A stretch of 64,000 bases of DNA, taken from positions 125,611 to 189,610 of the forward strand of contig CACRXP010000094.1 in NCBI GenBank assembly GCA_902702965.1. Direction: 5' to 3'. Position 1 is the first letter of the stretch. Every line of letters begins with the position of its first letter. Below, piece after piece: positions 12,113-23,205 of this stretch. The position numbers and the translations under genes are program-made. This DNA comes from Spirometra erinaceieuropaei (taxonomy: Eukaryota > Platyhelminthes > Cestoda > Diphyllobothriidea > Diphyllobothriidae). Below the pieces are notes generated by a model. It was not told the DNA's origin, ran no database searches, and saw nothing but the letters and a program-made list of their open reading frames with translations.

Positions 12113-13860
12113 GCGTCTCCTGCTTCACAAGCAAAGCAAACGCTAAAAAAAACAACAAACGACGGCCGCAAAAAGAGCAGCGGATAATCTAGATGACCAT
12201 TTCTTGCATTCAGTCACTCCTTACGGCCGTTTCACGACTGTTATCAGCCGCCAGTCGAACGGAAATTGTCGACTCGCCGCCTTATTCCGGGACACCTAAA
12301 GAACAGAAGGTCTCATACTCGAGTTTTAGCACTCAAATATCAACTCTATCAGCGGGTATCTGGGCCTTTTTGTAATCTTTAAGGTTCATCATTACTACAT
12401 ACGCCATGGCCAGGACAGGATGTTTAGCGCGTAAACACGGCCTGCGATAAGTCGTCCAAAAGGAGCGCAGAGGTACAACTGACCACCATTGAGGTGATGC
12501 CACAACGCGGGCGGCCACCTGCATTTAGGGACAACGTCCAAGACAGCGAATGAAGAAACTCGATCAGCCAAGGGCCGACTAGTTCGGCCATTTCTTCAGA
12601 ATTTTGGTCAATTTTTGCACATGACGCTTTGGCATTGGACTGCCGGCTACACCCTTTCAAGACGTTGGTCACTCACTTCCGCCTATCCGATGAGCCCTTT
12701 ATGTTTCCCACATCAGCGATCCCGATCTCTTGCATTTACCAACCAGTCATATACATGACAGCCTTTGGGAACTTACGTGTACTAGGTTTTTACTCGCTGA
12801 CGACATTAACTGCTGAGAAACAACTAAGGACGCGAGTGACCACAAAAGTCCTAACAAATCATTTGTACTACCTGCAAACGTGATACTTGCAATCAATTTG
12901 ATCTGCGTCCGACACTGCATGAGGGCACACTACTTGAAAGACATTCAGCAAAAGTTTCTTCAAAGCGTATGAAAATTTGAATCCACATCTTCCTGAAATC
13001 ATATTTATTATGCGTTAAGACTGCATAAAAAGCGCATTGGTTGTACTACACACCTACCAGAGAAAGCTTATAGCTGTTGATAAGCATCTCTAGGAAGAGT
13101 TCACGTGACCCTTTTTCGACTTTACCTAAAATATGCCACAGAGGCATGAGTGCCTCATATGTTCAAAACCGCAAGTGTCTATTCGGTGACTGTCACGCTT
13201 ATGCTATGTAATTAATTTTTTATCGATGACAAATTATTTAGATTCATTTGACAGATGGATCGAATTTGTACCCCATTAATGCAATCTAGGGCACGAAATC
13301 GCACATATTTCTCACTCTTCGTATTAAAAATCGACGAACTCTTTGCTTCTTTTTTAACTTAATTTAGTGCCGGCAAACCATTTCTCACGGTTAACATAAA
13401 TCAACATAGTCAGGTGCCAAATGCGGAAGTTCTTATCAGAAAGACCTTTATTACTCATTACTTAAGAATTAACACTCTAACATTCGTAAAAAAGTCTAGG
13501 ACAGTATTTACACACGAAATCGTCTAAATAAATCGCAACGTCTATTTTCGTTCAAATCTGTAGACATATTGCTAAAAAACTGCCTAAACATATTCTCGCA
13601 AAGTGAAGGGATATTTTCTTAAAGTTGCTGGAAGAACAAGCGGAATGCGCAACGTTTGTGGCATTCAAAAATTTTATAGAACTTTTCGTTATCAGCTATT
13701 ATAGGTTATGTCATGCACTGCGTACATTGCAAATTAACTGACCCTAAAAAAGAAGATGTGAGTAGACGTTTATGTTACCAAATGTATTAAGCAAAATTAG
13801 TTCCATTCTAATACTTATGAAACGCGTTCCACTATGACCCGAGGCCTTAAAGGTATTGGA
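12113..13860. other. Intergenic DNA including a GC-richer island
   Basis: 12160-12780 is clearly GC-richer than its flanks and has overlapping open frames on both strands, the longest being 82 codons at 12424-12672 (minus). It could be a decayed exon, but there is no convincing splice pair. The rest is AT-rich with nothing recognised. Near 13741 a pyrimidine-rich minus-strand stretch ending in AG is a possible splice acceptor. Confidence 0.3.
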
Positions 13861-13874
13861 CAGACTTCGTATTT

Positions 13875-14177
13875 CTATAGGACGCAAGTTCTTATCAAAT
13901 GCTCTGATGTTGCATCCGTCGCAAGTTGGCACAGTGCGTTGAGAGTCCATTCCCTCCATATGTTATTCATAGCCGTCACACCGCTGTTCTGCTGCAATGC
14001 TCCGCCGACGTCTATGTTGTTAAAAACAAGTTTCGCGAACTGCAGCATTGTTTTTCTTGACATATCGTCCGTAATAACATAAAACTCTGCAACAGACAGC
14101 ACATTCGTTGCATTTACTTGCATGGAATCCACGACCGCACGCTGAGGTCCCAATCCTCCGGTAACGTGGCGATTTGA
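13875..14177 (-). CDS. Candidate host-gene exon (downstream of a two-exon pair)
   Basis: The frame is open from a possible splice acceptor (minus-strand CTTTTGTTTAG, AG at 14179-14178) to a TAG at 13875. It begins in phase 0, encoding about 100 residues including VNATNVLSVAEFYVITDD and MNNIWREWTLNALCQL. The composition is balanced, with moderate hydrophobicity and one N-glycosylation-type NAT. The exon at 15327-15580 ends in phase 0, so splicing across an 1,149-base intron keeps the frame. Whether it terminates at the TAG or splices earlier is not clear, because no strong donor is visible. I do not recognise the family. The exon could be a chance open frame. Expression data would decide. Confidence 0.35.
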   Translation of the reverse strand, partial: SNRHVTGGLGPQRAVVDSMQVNATNVLSVAEFYVITDDMSRKTMLQFAKLVFNNIDVGGALQQNSGVTAMNNIWREWTLNALCQLATDATSEHLIRTCVL

Positions 14178-15326
14178 CTAAACAAAAGGTACGATAATAC
14201 TGTGGCAACCATTTGTCTATCGCATTTTACTTGAAGGCCATATTACAAAAGGACAAATGCTAATAAACATGAAATGAATTTATGGTAACGTAAAACGTCA
14301 TTGGTTACATTCACTAGTAGCCTTTCCGGATTGACAAAATAATATCGCCGACCGTAGAATGAATTGGAATGCAAAGTACATAATCCTGATTATTTTTATT
14401 AGATCTGTGCGTTTACGCAACGTTCATTGCTTAGGATAATAAGTTATTAAATCACTTATCAGTGACCGATTAAAAGAAAGCATTCTGCATGACAGGATAC
14501 AAGTAATTTTTAAGCAAATGACAAAGGAGAGTAAACGACAACTGTTTATGTCCAAATGGTTTGAATGAGTAGAATACTGCTATCATTTATTCTCTGCACG
14601 TCATTATAATAAACGTCATATAAATCCTAGTTTTACGCCCGCATAATTTTGTAATCAAATTTTAATCGTACTTTGTTTAATAAATACGAATGGCTTTCCA
14701 AAGCTCTCAAAAATAATTCGACGTTACATTGTAAATATCCCTTTTATCTAAATTTACGCGGAGGAGATTTAACCGAATGTTGTCTGCCTTTTAATATTAT
14801 GCGCAGAAGTTCTGCAAACATTAGAACACTAAGACCATCAGGAATGCGTCAAAATTTAAGAGCAATGCGCCTTGGAGGCTGCGCCAAATTGCAAGGTTAA
14901 TACTCAATTTCACGCTAACGAACATTGTTGCTAGAGCGAAAATCACAGAGAACTATCACAGAACCGCAGATCAAACGAGTGACGTTTGTTGTTGCGTGAA
15001 AAAAAGAGTTTGAGCATCTCCACTAGTGCCTTTAGAAGAGTCAACGCAACGGCTCAAATATAATCAAATCATAACTAAGATTCACACGTCTTAAAGACGT
15101 CTTTCAATATTTTTGTCAAATAGATACAATAAATCACGATGGTCAGAAAACATTGCATCATTTATCGCGCTTAGTCTATCAACCATTTACGTTAGTAACT
15201 AATCTCTTATTTAAATTCGTGAACATTTTCTGTCATTAACTGATTGTCAGGTGTGTGGTTTAGAACGTATTTGTATCAACGATTGAGAAGCATTACAAGT
15301 AGACGAAGAAATCGATTGATGCTTAC
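14178..15326 (-). other. Proposed intron between the two candidate exons
   Basis: On the minus strand this begins GTAAGC (15326-15321) and ends CTTTTGTTTAG. It is AT-rich with no repeat that I recognise. Plus-strand frames inside it are short. Confidence 0.3.
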
Positions 15327-15580
15327 TATGTAGGCCACGTAGATTTTAATAAAGGGAAACGTGAGATTGCATGCCAGTTTAGGATCCAACGTTTCTTTAT
15401 CTATACCAACATTGAAACACGCATGTATTGTAGGATCATTCGGAATGGCCATTTCTAGTCTCGTTTGGGTATTTCCCTCATATTGTATTTCTAACTCGAA
15501 TGAAGATACTTTGCGAAGTCCTTGCAGCAAAATTTCTCCTAGATCCACTATCCCTCTATTACGTGGACAAGGACTTTCAG
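15327..15580 (-). CDS. Candidate host-gene exon with strong splice sites
   Basis: The minus strand has a long pyrimidine-rich tract (about 15583-15625) ending in TTTAG, an open reading frame of 84 codons plus 2 bases, and then the donor ATA|GTAAGC. The encoded segment starts ESPCPRNRGIVDLGEILLQG and includes TIHACFNVGIDKETLDPKLA, with three cysteines and one NLT sequon, so an extracellular domain is possible. Reading through the tract upstream gives a hydrophobic run that could be mistaken for a signal peptide, but there is no ATG in that frame, so the acceptor reading is preferred. The family is not recognised. No ATG lies at a sensible start, consistent with an internal exon. Confidence 0.45.
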
Positions 15581-15904
15581 CTAAATCGAATATGAATAGA
15601 AGAAAGAATGAAGTGAAAAAATAAATGATGTATTGTGTTACAGCGCATGATACTTAACAAAAACAGGTATAAAGCATACATTATCTGAGTATTAACTTAA
15701 GTTAAATACCTGGCCATGTTTTAAGGGCATCGTACTACATAATCATGAGACCTAAGTCCTTTAGCAGGTCGCGCCTTTAACAAAGCCCTTAAAATGAACT
15801 TTGCTCAAATTTATTTAGAAAACTTATTGAATTTCAAAAATGCATATGTAGCACAATATTTTCATTAAACTTTGCCGCCTTCATTAATCTAACGAGCAAC
15901 TTTA
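15581..15904. other. AT-rich DNA upstream of the candidate exon
   Basis: Contains the pyrimidine-rich tract that would serve the acceptor at 15581. Nothing else is recognised. Confidence 0.35.
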
Positions 15905-16225
15905 TTCAAAGCGACATTTAAAACAAAAATATGCGTAAATTTGCATTGCTATGGTGGATAGTCGAACTCACATGTATCTGCCGATTGCATGCAAGACAAA
16001 TTTGGTCGCAAATACTGGAAAATCGCAAACACCACAAAGACCAGATTCCAACTCATGGGGAAATGGGAAAGCTGCTTTACTGCGCATCAGCTTACTTTAA
16101 ATTCATACGCCACTAGCCACAACATTGCATCAACCATTAAGCTTGATTCAGTTAATCCGCGCTGGTTTCGTCTGTACCCATTCGTAAAAAGCTGAAAAAG
16201 CTTACATTGCAGTGAACTCTCAGGT
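15905..16225 (+). repeat. Dispersed repeat family R1, copy 2
   Basis: Partner of the repeat at 180-530, sharing the blocks described there. The open frames at 15931 and 15989 lie in different frames of the same repeat and are not conserved. Confidence 0.4.
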
Positions 16226-18594
16226 TTACAAAGCGACCAATAACGCTTTATGCATTCATTTCATTCGTAGTATTTCCGAATTCTACGGTCAAATACTTCT
16301 GGGTCGTCCTTTTATGTTTTCTGCAGTGTACATTTTTTCACAAATTATGTCGCTTACGTTAATGCGAACGGTTTATGCCAAAATGTACAAGTAACCACTT
16401 CATGCTTGCTACTGATTATAAATAGTACATTTCTACTGATGCAATCGTTTGGAAGTGATAACACATTTCAGGGCGTCAGTGAACATTTAGGAATAGCATA
16501 TTGACCGTATTTTTCTTGAATTTGTCATGCTTACAGCTATAGCGACTGCTTATGGTGGATGCCATAACTTACAATTAACCATTTCTTATATTATTATTAG
16601 TCTGTGCTGATTAATGATGCATAACCTGTTTTCGAAATTTTGAGATCTACATGAACAAAGGTCAATGCTTGACTCATACAATTCCACTAGAAAGTAGTTT
16701 TGATAAAAACAAAGTTGTATTATTTGTGTTGTATTACGTTTTTGCGTTAAAATAAATGCCATCTGCTGTAAATATCAAAATAGCTGCAAATCCTTAAGGT
16801 CTGATATATCGGTGGACTTATGCACCTTCGACACCGCTTCAGTAATCATGGTCCGGGCCGGCCAAATGCTTATCTCATAAAAATGGACATTCCGCAGACT
16901 AAATGCGTGAAATAGAGTACAGGCCACATGTCCGGTGTTTTCACATAAAATAAACGGGTATTCGGAATTTGTGAATGATAAACAACATAGTCTCTCGCAC
17001 AAGATCATGTCATCTTATCGGCCACTTTAGCGATCCTGAAGCAAACATCCGGTGTTATGAAGCGGCAGGTTTCCTAAACGACGATCAATGGAATACATAT
17101 TAGCGCAATGGAGGCAAACGGATTACAACTTTTTACTAAGGCGGACCACTGAAGCGGCCAACTTTTATCAACTAAAAACATATAGCATTCTTCAAATGGC
17201 ATGACAAATATTAACGACGCATTTGTGGTGTCTATTATTGACACGCTCGGCTGCCCAGTGGTAATTCTAATTACCACAGTCATATAAATGTTGTGTTTGT
17301 AAGCACGAGTAATTTTCCGGCATTTATTTTTCCGACAATTTCGTGAATTATATAATGTACACTTTGCAAGTTACCAGGTAGCTGGTTTATTTTTTATAAG
17401 CGCAATGGCTGCTTTGTTCAATTTTAACTATAAACGCAGGCAATTCCCGTGATGATGGTTTTCAGATTTGTAGAGAACACGCACGCGCTGTAGTTTCTTG
17501 AGCAAAAGATTCACAATAAGACAACCAAATTTAAGGCTGGAAACATTACAGCTTTCCACTGGATTGTTACTTTTTGACTCAATGTGACTGCTTAGCAGTT
17601 AACAGTGTCTTTAGGCAGCATCCATTGTGTTCTACAGGCCTATAGAATGTCAACTGGTCATCGAAATTTTCGCGAATTTGAAATTAAGTGGCTGGAATGC
17701 GACACCCGTCAGTATTAACGTTGAGAGCGAGGTAACATTAAATGCCATCATCCCAATTCCCTCCGATTAAAGTAGTTTAAATTTTTTATTCAGAAATTGC
17801 TCTGCGAATGCCCCGTGGCATGCGTGTCCTCGATCATGAGGTTAGACTTCTTTAGGTAGTTCCATGAACCCTCCGACTTTAATGATGACTGAATCTTTTG
17901 TTATTCTAGGAAAAGAGAGAGAGAGTTCCAGTGGCCATTGCCTGAAAAAGTGGGCTCGTATAAATTTTGCAGTACCTTTGTGTACGTACTTCTTCAGTAG
18001 TAAAAGATTTCCAACAATGACAAGGACCTTTCAATTTTTTTGAGCTGATAAGATTCCAGTTAAATTGTTAACTGTTTTTGTACATAACCCAGAAGACAGA
18101 CGGCAAGGCGAATGAACACTACTGATAGTCGTCAACTATATACGAACCTGTGTTTTTTCGCCCCTCAGACGTCGATAAACGGCATCGGCCGAGTCACGCT
18201 AGATGCGGGCGCAGATGAGATAGGTAAATAGGCTACATGCCCACGAGTAAAGTGCGCTATAAAATGGCAGCTGAGCAGAAGATGAAGTTAATTTTATCCT
18301 GATGAAGGCACTCTTTCCTTTTCATATGACAGTTTGCGAAAGATGCACACTTGTGGCCACCTCAAACTTAAAGTCAAAAAATGTAAAATGGACGGGTAAA
18401 TTTAAAGGCGACAACTGGTATGTAAAAACGAATATAGACTTAGTTATGATAATTGGTGGCCTAGCGGGACATTACAGCTACTCTACATCCTTTTTACCCC
18501 AGTCATACGAAGTTTTTATATAAATTGGCACGTTAGGTGATCGGGGACTATGCGTACAAATATGGTTATCGTGTTTGAACGCCAATTTACAATA
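16226..18594. other. Intergenic DNA with two weak exon-like frames
   Basis: Minus-strand frames at 16775-17008 (77 codons) and 17074-17283 (69 codons) have protein-like composition and cysteines, and lie upstream of the candidate exon pair in gene orientation. Their splice sites are poor (for example TTA|GTAAAA near 17130), so I do not call them. A short GAGAGAGAGAG run lies near 17915. No RNA gene is seen. Confidence 0.3.
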
Positions 18595-18985
18595 ATAGCT
18601 GCTCTACGTTACGTGCTGCAGTAGGCAACAATGTCTGGGCGTCTTCATATAAAGTGCGCCCGGCTGGATCAATTTTATTCACCTTTGTTGTTAACGTCAT
18701 GCCGAATTACGATATAACAAAGACGCCAACCTGCTAGACATGCCGACCTGTCAAAGTTGGTAACAAAATATTCACGCCAGGATAGGCAGCAGTGACACGA
18801 GCGGTCACTGTCCCCTATGGTGTCGTCAACAACAATCATACAATTTCATAAAAGACACGGGTACGCCCTTTGACATAATAAATCAGCAACAGAGAATAAT
18901 AATTTGACTTACATATTTTCCAGAGAGAGTATTCTGCGAAAGCCCTCAGTTCAAGGCATGTTCTTAGTTTACAAATTCACAGTGC
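18595..18985 (+). repeat. Dispersed repeat family R2, copy b
   Basis: Second long copy of the repeat at 7003-7440, colinear over its length with many substitutions and small indels. No shared reading frame. Confidence 0.7.
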
Positions 18986-20124
18986 TCATTGTGACAGCAG
19001 ATTACAGTCCTTAAGTAAACAATGTATTTATTTTCCGGATGTCGCAACTGTGTGTCCACACGAGCTCCTCTCCATCAACGACAAAGAACTCCTGGAACCA
19101 ATTTCCGCGTTCACGACATCGAGCTCGGAACTTGGCAAAGGGTGATATAACTCGATCGAGATCATTCCCTATGGTCATATTTAAGATCACTTTACTACGT
19201 GATGCGCACTGGCCCGATGCATAGGATCACCCCAGACAGATGTGCATAACAAATTACATGTATGAAATCCTGTCCGAAACGCCTAGATGGGAAGCATAAT
19301 TAAGTTCACCACTGCACTGTACGTGAAAGATTGACATGTTTCCCCGTCGAGGAATTATGCGCGTAGGTTAGTGGCAATATCTGCTTTTAATGCAGGTGGA
19401 TTCTGTTGTAGCGAAAGGCTGGGAATTATTTTAAATGCCGGCCCGTTTAAAGCATGATAACTCGATTTCAATGATAGAATATTCGTTGACGTTTAATATC
19501 AAGTGTTTTTTTGCGCAAAAAACTGATATTTTTATAATCGGTAGCGTTTTTTCGTAAATGTCAACGTTTAGCAGCTTCACATAATATGTATGAGAAAATG
19601 CGTATCGACAAAATGTATATTCGGAAATCGTGGCGGAAAAAGTTCAAAAAACATGCACGGAAACATGTCTGAAAGGTTTGATCGTGTCCACATATTGAGA
19701 AACATTCTAAAGTCCAGGGTTGACTAAATTAAGGAAGTGAAGTAACTGTAAGTTTTCTCATCATTTGTGAGGTTTCGGAAATCTTTATACGCTGTGTGTT
19801 ACCTCATGAAAAATGGAGAACAGGTTTCGTCATAATTAGCCTGATTTTTGTCACAGTTTGAAAGCGCATATTTCCTAAGGTTCCGTCGTTTTTTAATAGC
19901 CGTTTTCTAATATTTGTATGCCTTAAAATAGCGGTAGTAGTATAACAGAACCCTGAAATAGTTTTCAATTATAAGCTTTTTTAAGGCCGTGCAATTTCCA
20001 TTGTAAATGTCCGTGTACCAATGCTCCTCCTAAAAGGTATGACAGTCCGCATCCATTGCCAAATTTTACGCCGAACGTTGGCTGAATTAGACTGAAATCA
20101 CGAAACACTTATGTAACAGCTAAT
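18986..20124. other. AT-rich intergenic DNA, nothing recognised
   Basis: No frame above about 65 codons and no repeat family that I could match. Confidence 0.35.
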
Positions 20125-20503
20125 CAGGCTCAAAATTATTCGCAAAGTTAAAACCCATCTGAAACCTAATTATACCCCTTCTCTGAGTAAAAAAAGCGAA
20201 AACGAAGTGATTTTTTATCATACGAATAAACGAAGGAATATTTTGTCCACTTTTTATTAAATATCATTGAATTTATGAAAGGATCGAAAAAGCGTGTGGA
20301 ACGTGCATGCTATTAAGGTAATCATTTTTACCTAGTATAATTACTACAGGAGGTCAAATGCCGACATCAGGCTGAGTCCGATATTTTATAGGTTTTTGCG
20401 CATGGTTATCACTACTACAACCTCACCTGAGTCACTTGTCCTGATCCAAAACGCATTTCAGAATTTCGGCCAACATTTCATGGGATCGATCACTCATTTT
20501 ATG
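20125..20503. mobile_element. Fold-back element FB, copy 3 (right arm only)
   Basis: Follows the right-arm order of the family: ACCTAATTATACCCCTTCTC, the AAACGAAGTGATTTTTTATC block, GTGCATGCTATTAAGGTAAT, then AATTTCGGCCAACATTTCAT near the end. It is strongly diverged and the left arm is absent. Confidence 0.6.
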
Positions 20504-21799
20504 TGCGGGCGAGAGCCTTCATATGGCTTATGTCCGGATTTCCAGTATGAAACTGACTCAGAACGCTTGCTCCTTGTATCTGAGAAATAGCGGCACGTTC
20601 GGCAATGGTAAAGGGCGAATTGTGTCGTAGGTGGAAGACCTATACTATACAAAAATGTTTGCAAGCCATGGAGTGCAGTGGTCATTTGTTTTGTTGACCT
20701 TGAGGCTTCCTCTTAATTAGCAGACCGGGCCAAGATAGAACCCAACTGGCATGACATATTTCAGATTTTCAGAACCGGTGACCAGGATGCAATGATGTCT
20801 TAACCGTATTGGTGCCTTCGCAGAACTTCCTGGAGTCTGAGGCATGTCAATCAAGACCAGGTTCTGTTTCCCACTCTTAAATATCCCGAACAGTGTTTTT
20901 CATGTACTGCTCTGGAAGTCATCTCTGGTAGTCGTACCATTATCTTGCAATCCGAAGACTCCGGATACGTCAGAAGACAGTGACGCATTACCAAAGCAAA
21001 GTGGCATCACAATGAACCAATTTTTGTAAAGATGACTGCTACACCGCCATCATGGTGCATCGGTTGTCCCCGTTGTAAGGGAACTTTGTCGAAGAGCATT
21101 TTGCGTAATTCGATGTGGGCTAGAGTCGGCCACACACCAGCCTACGCTGTTGATCTGCGGTAACGGAACAAGGACCCGGGAAGCGCACGACAAACACTAG
21201 TCAGACTGAGCACAGCTCAGGCGATCCACTAACTGGTGTCGTGAGCTTGATGTTTACTTTCTGTTTTAGACTCAAACATTTACGTTGCGTAGACCACTAG
21301 CTCAGTCCAATCAGAAGTTGGCTGGAAGGCTCGGAGAGTTGTGTTTAATCGCTTCCCTTGACAATTCCTGTAAACTGGCATTTAATAAATAAATAAATTA
21401 AATCAACCTGGCACGTCCAACACAGGCCAAACTTTGAGAGACCTGGGCTTGATGGTGGTGACCGATAGTCGGCCGTTTTCCGAGACGGAAGGCTTTGAAC
21501 CCTTTGATTGACTTAGTGGGTTCGAAAATACAAAGGTCACTGAGAACAATCAAGACGATTTTCGATATTTAAGATAGGAACCGAGTTAGCGCATAAATCA
21601 AACAAAGACTTCCGGTCCAATTAAATCTGGTCGGCCACATTATATTTTCAGATGGGAAATATCTAGAAATCAAAAGTCAATCTACAGATTTGAGTCAATG
21701 CCTGAAGTTTCGAATTACCTGTCACTAGGTACAATCATTTTTAAGTCTAACAAACAAGCTCGCTACTTGTTTCGTGATTGACGGGGTTAGATAGCCCTC
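20504..21799. other. Intergenic DNA, possibly the decayed 5' part of the next PLE
   Basis: 20580-21380 is GC-richer than its flanks but gives no recognisable protein. A short (AATA)n run lies near 21389. 21430-21800 precedes the PLE RT remnant and might be its eroded 5' part, but I could not align it to any PLE motif. Confidence 0.3.
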
Positions 21800-22660
21800 T
21801 ATTTCGTATTTATTTTTTTAAATTTGTCACGCCTGCACTTGGTTATCCGGTGTTCAGTGGCTTTTGTTTATCAGTTCCTTGAAAGCTTAAAATTCCAGCC
21901 AAATGAATATATATCATCTTTTGATGTTGTTTTATTCCCCACCTCCATTCCGCAAGAACTAGCGATTGAGATTATGAGGCAAATTTTGCCTGGCCTCCAC
22001 GACGAGACAAATATTCCCCAGTAGTTTAAACAATCGATCGAGCTCTTATGGTGTTACATAAAAATATATTTCCCCATGAGTGGACAAATGAAGGAACAAA
22101 TAAATGGCACCCGATGGACTCCCCTTATCGAGGCTGACTGCTGAATTGGTCCTTCGACTGAGGGAAAACTGGGAGTTCATCAGGTATCAATAAAAGTTCT
22201 TTGCTTGTTACGTCAATGACACTTTCGTCATTGTCAAATCATCGGACGTAGACCACTTAAATGCATGACTAATCTCAGTTGACCCGAATACCAAATTCAT
22301 AGAAGACGCAGGAACTAAAGCCAAACTCCCCTTCCTGCATAACCTTGAGTGCTAGTGTGCAAAATACCGTTTACAAGACAAATACTATACTTCAACCTAA
22401 TTATACTGTCTCACAAACGCAGTTGGGTTCGTTTGGTTTTCGAAAAAGATGAAGCGCACATCAGCACTTTAGCTGACAAAATAGATGAACGAAATGTCCT
22501 TCGTGACCTCTATTTGACTACTGGATATCTAAGTTATTTTATCACGCAGAGCAAGCGCCAAGTGAAGCGACGACGGCCACTAGAAGAGCAACGTGAATTC
22601 TTAAGGACTATTCAAATTAGAGGAGTCTCATGCGGTTTCATGCCTATTACAGCCCGGCAA
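21800..22660 (+). pseudogene. PLE-2: decayed Penelope-like reverse transcriptase
   Basis: Several RT landmarks of Penelope-like elements appear in order but in shifting frames. A motif-A-like SSFDVV followed by TSIPQELAIE is encoded near 21910-21970. A TPMGSPIS-like stretch, now degraded, lies near 22110-22135. The catalytic motif C reads CYVNDTFVIV at about 22206-22235, and a weak match to the NGYP-type RT tail lies near 22590-22640. Stops and frameshifts interrupt everything. No GIY-YIG nuclease follows; a LINE 3' fragment abuts instead at about 22850. Motif C has N where the family usually has D, as also in PLE-1. This is a dead copy. PLE origin is fairly sure; exact ends are not. Confidence 0.7.
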
Positions 22661-22849
22661 ATTGGTCATTGCGCATCATGAGGCCTGGGGAATCCTGCGT
22701 TATTACTTACGTCATGACCAGTACAGGAGGCTTTATGAGAGCGTAAAAATATCGAGGAAAAACGGTGGTCGACTAAAACTTATAAAAAGGGAGCACAGGT
22801 CAAAGAGTGGAATGTCTTACTTGCGGATAATTTATATCGCCATCGATGC

Positions 22850-22990
22850 ACAATTTTAAAAAGAATATTGACATATTTGTGTTTTAAAATGACCAAGAGC
22901 GATAGGAGATCAAGCTCTTCCCCTGAGACTTACTCCCATTTTGTCATATCATTATGGGCAAGTTTTAATTACTTCAAACATCAAAGTGAC
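22850..22990 (+). mobile_element. LINE 3'-end fragment (same family as 25.3-29.9 kb)
   Basis: Matches the end of the LINE ORF2 and the start of its 3' UTR: the encoded KKNIDIF, then AATGACCAAGAGCGAT, then CATTATGGGC, all in the same order as at 29693-29795. Similarity fades after about 22990. It is a short, 5'-truncated and diverged copy. Confidence 0.65.
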
Positions 22991-23119
22991 GACCTCTGTG
23001 AAAATGTAAGGGAGATAAGCAAGACGACGTAGAGCTCTGTTCCCCTTCTTGTCGCTTTTGTCCTATTTTTAACTGTCTGAAATCAACATCAAATAACACA
23101 ATCAGCGGGAAACTAGACA

Positions 23120-23205
23120 AAATTTAGTTCAGTATAATTTAGTATATATGAGGGATAAAGGCGGAGCCTTCAAATACCCTATTCACAGAAAGCAAATCAA
23201 AAAAG
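23120..23205 (-). mobile_element. LINE 3' tail fragment, opposite strand
   Basis: Read on the minus strand this resembles the last 60-70 bases of the LINE (compare 29850-29912): an ATAGGGTA-like block, GGCT..GCCT, then a degenerate CTGAACTAAA tail. It lies tail to tail with the fragment at 22850. Confidence 0.45.

Noticed and set aside
12424..12672. 82-codon minus frame in a GC-rich island
   Set aside because: Plausible composition but no splice pair, and open frames exist on both strands.
16775..17283. Two minus-strand frames that suggested an integrin-like extracellular protein
   Set aside because: The resemblance is vague, the order relative to the downstream exons does not fit an integrin, and splice sites are weak.
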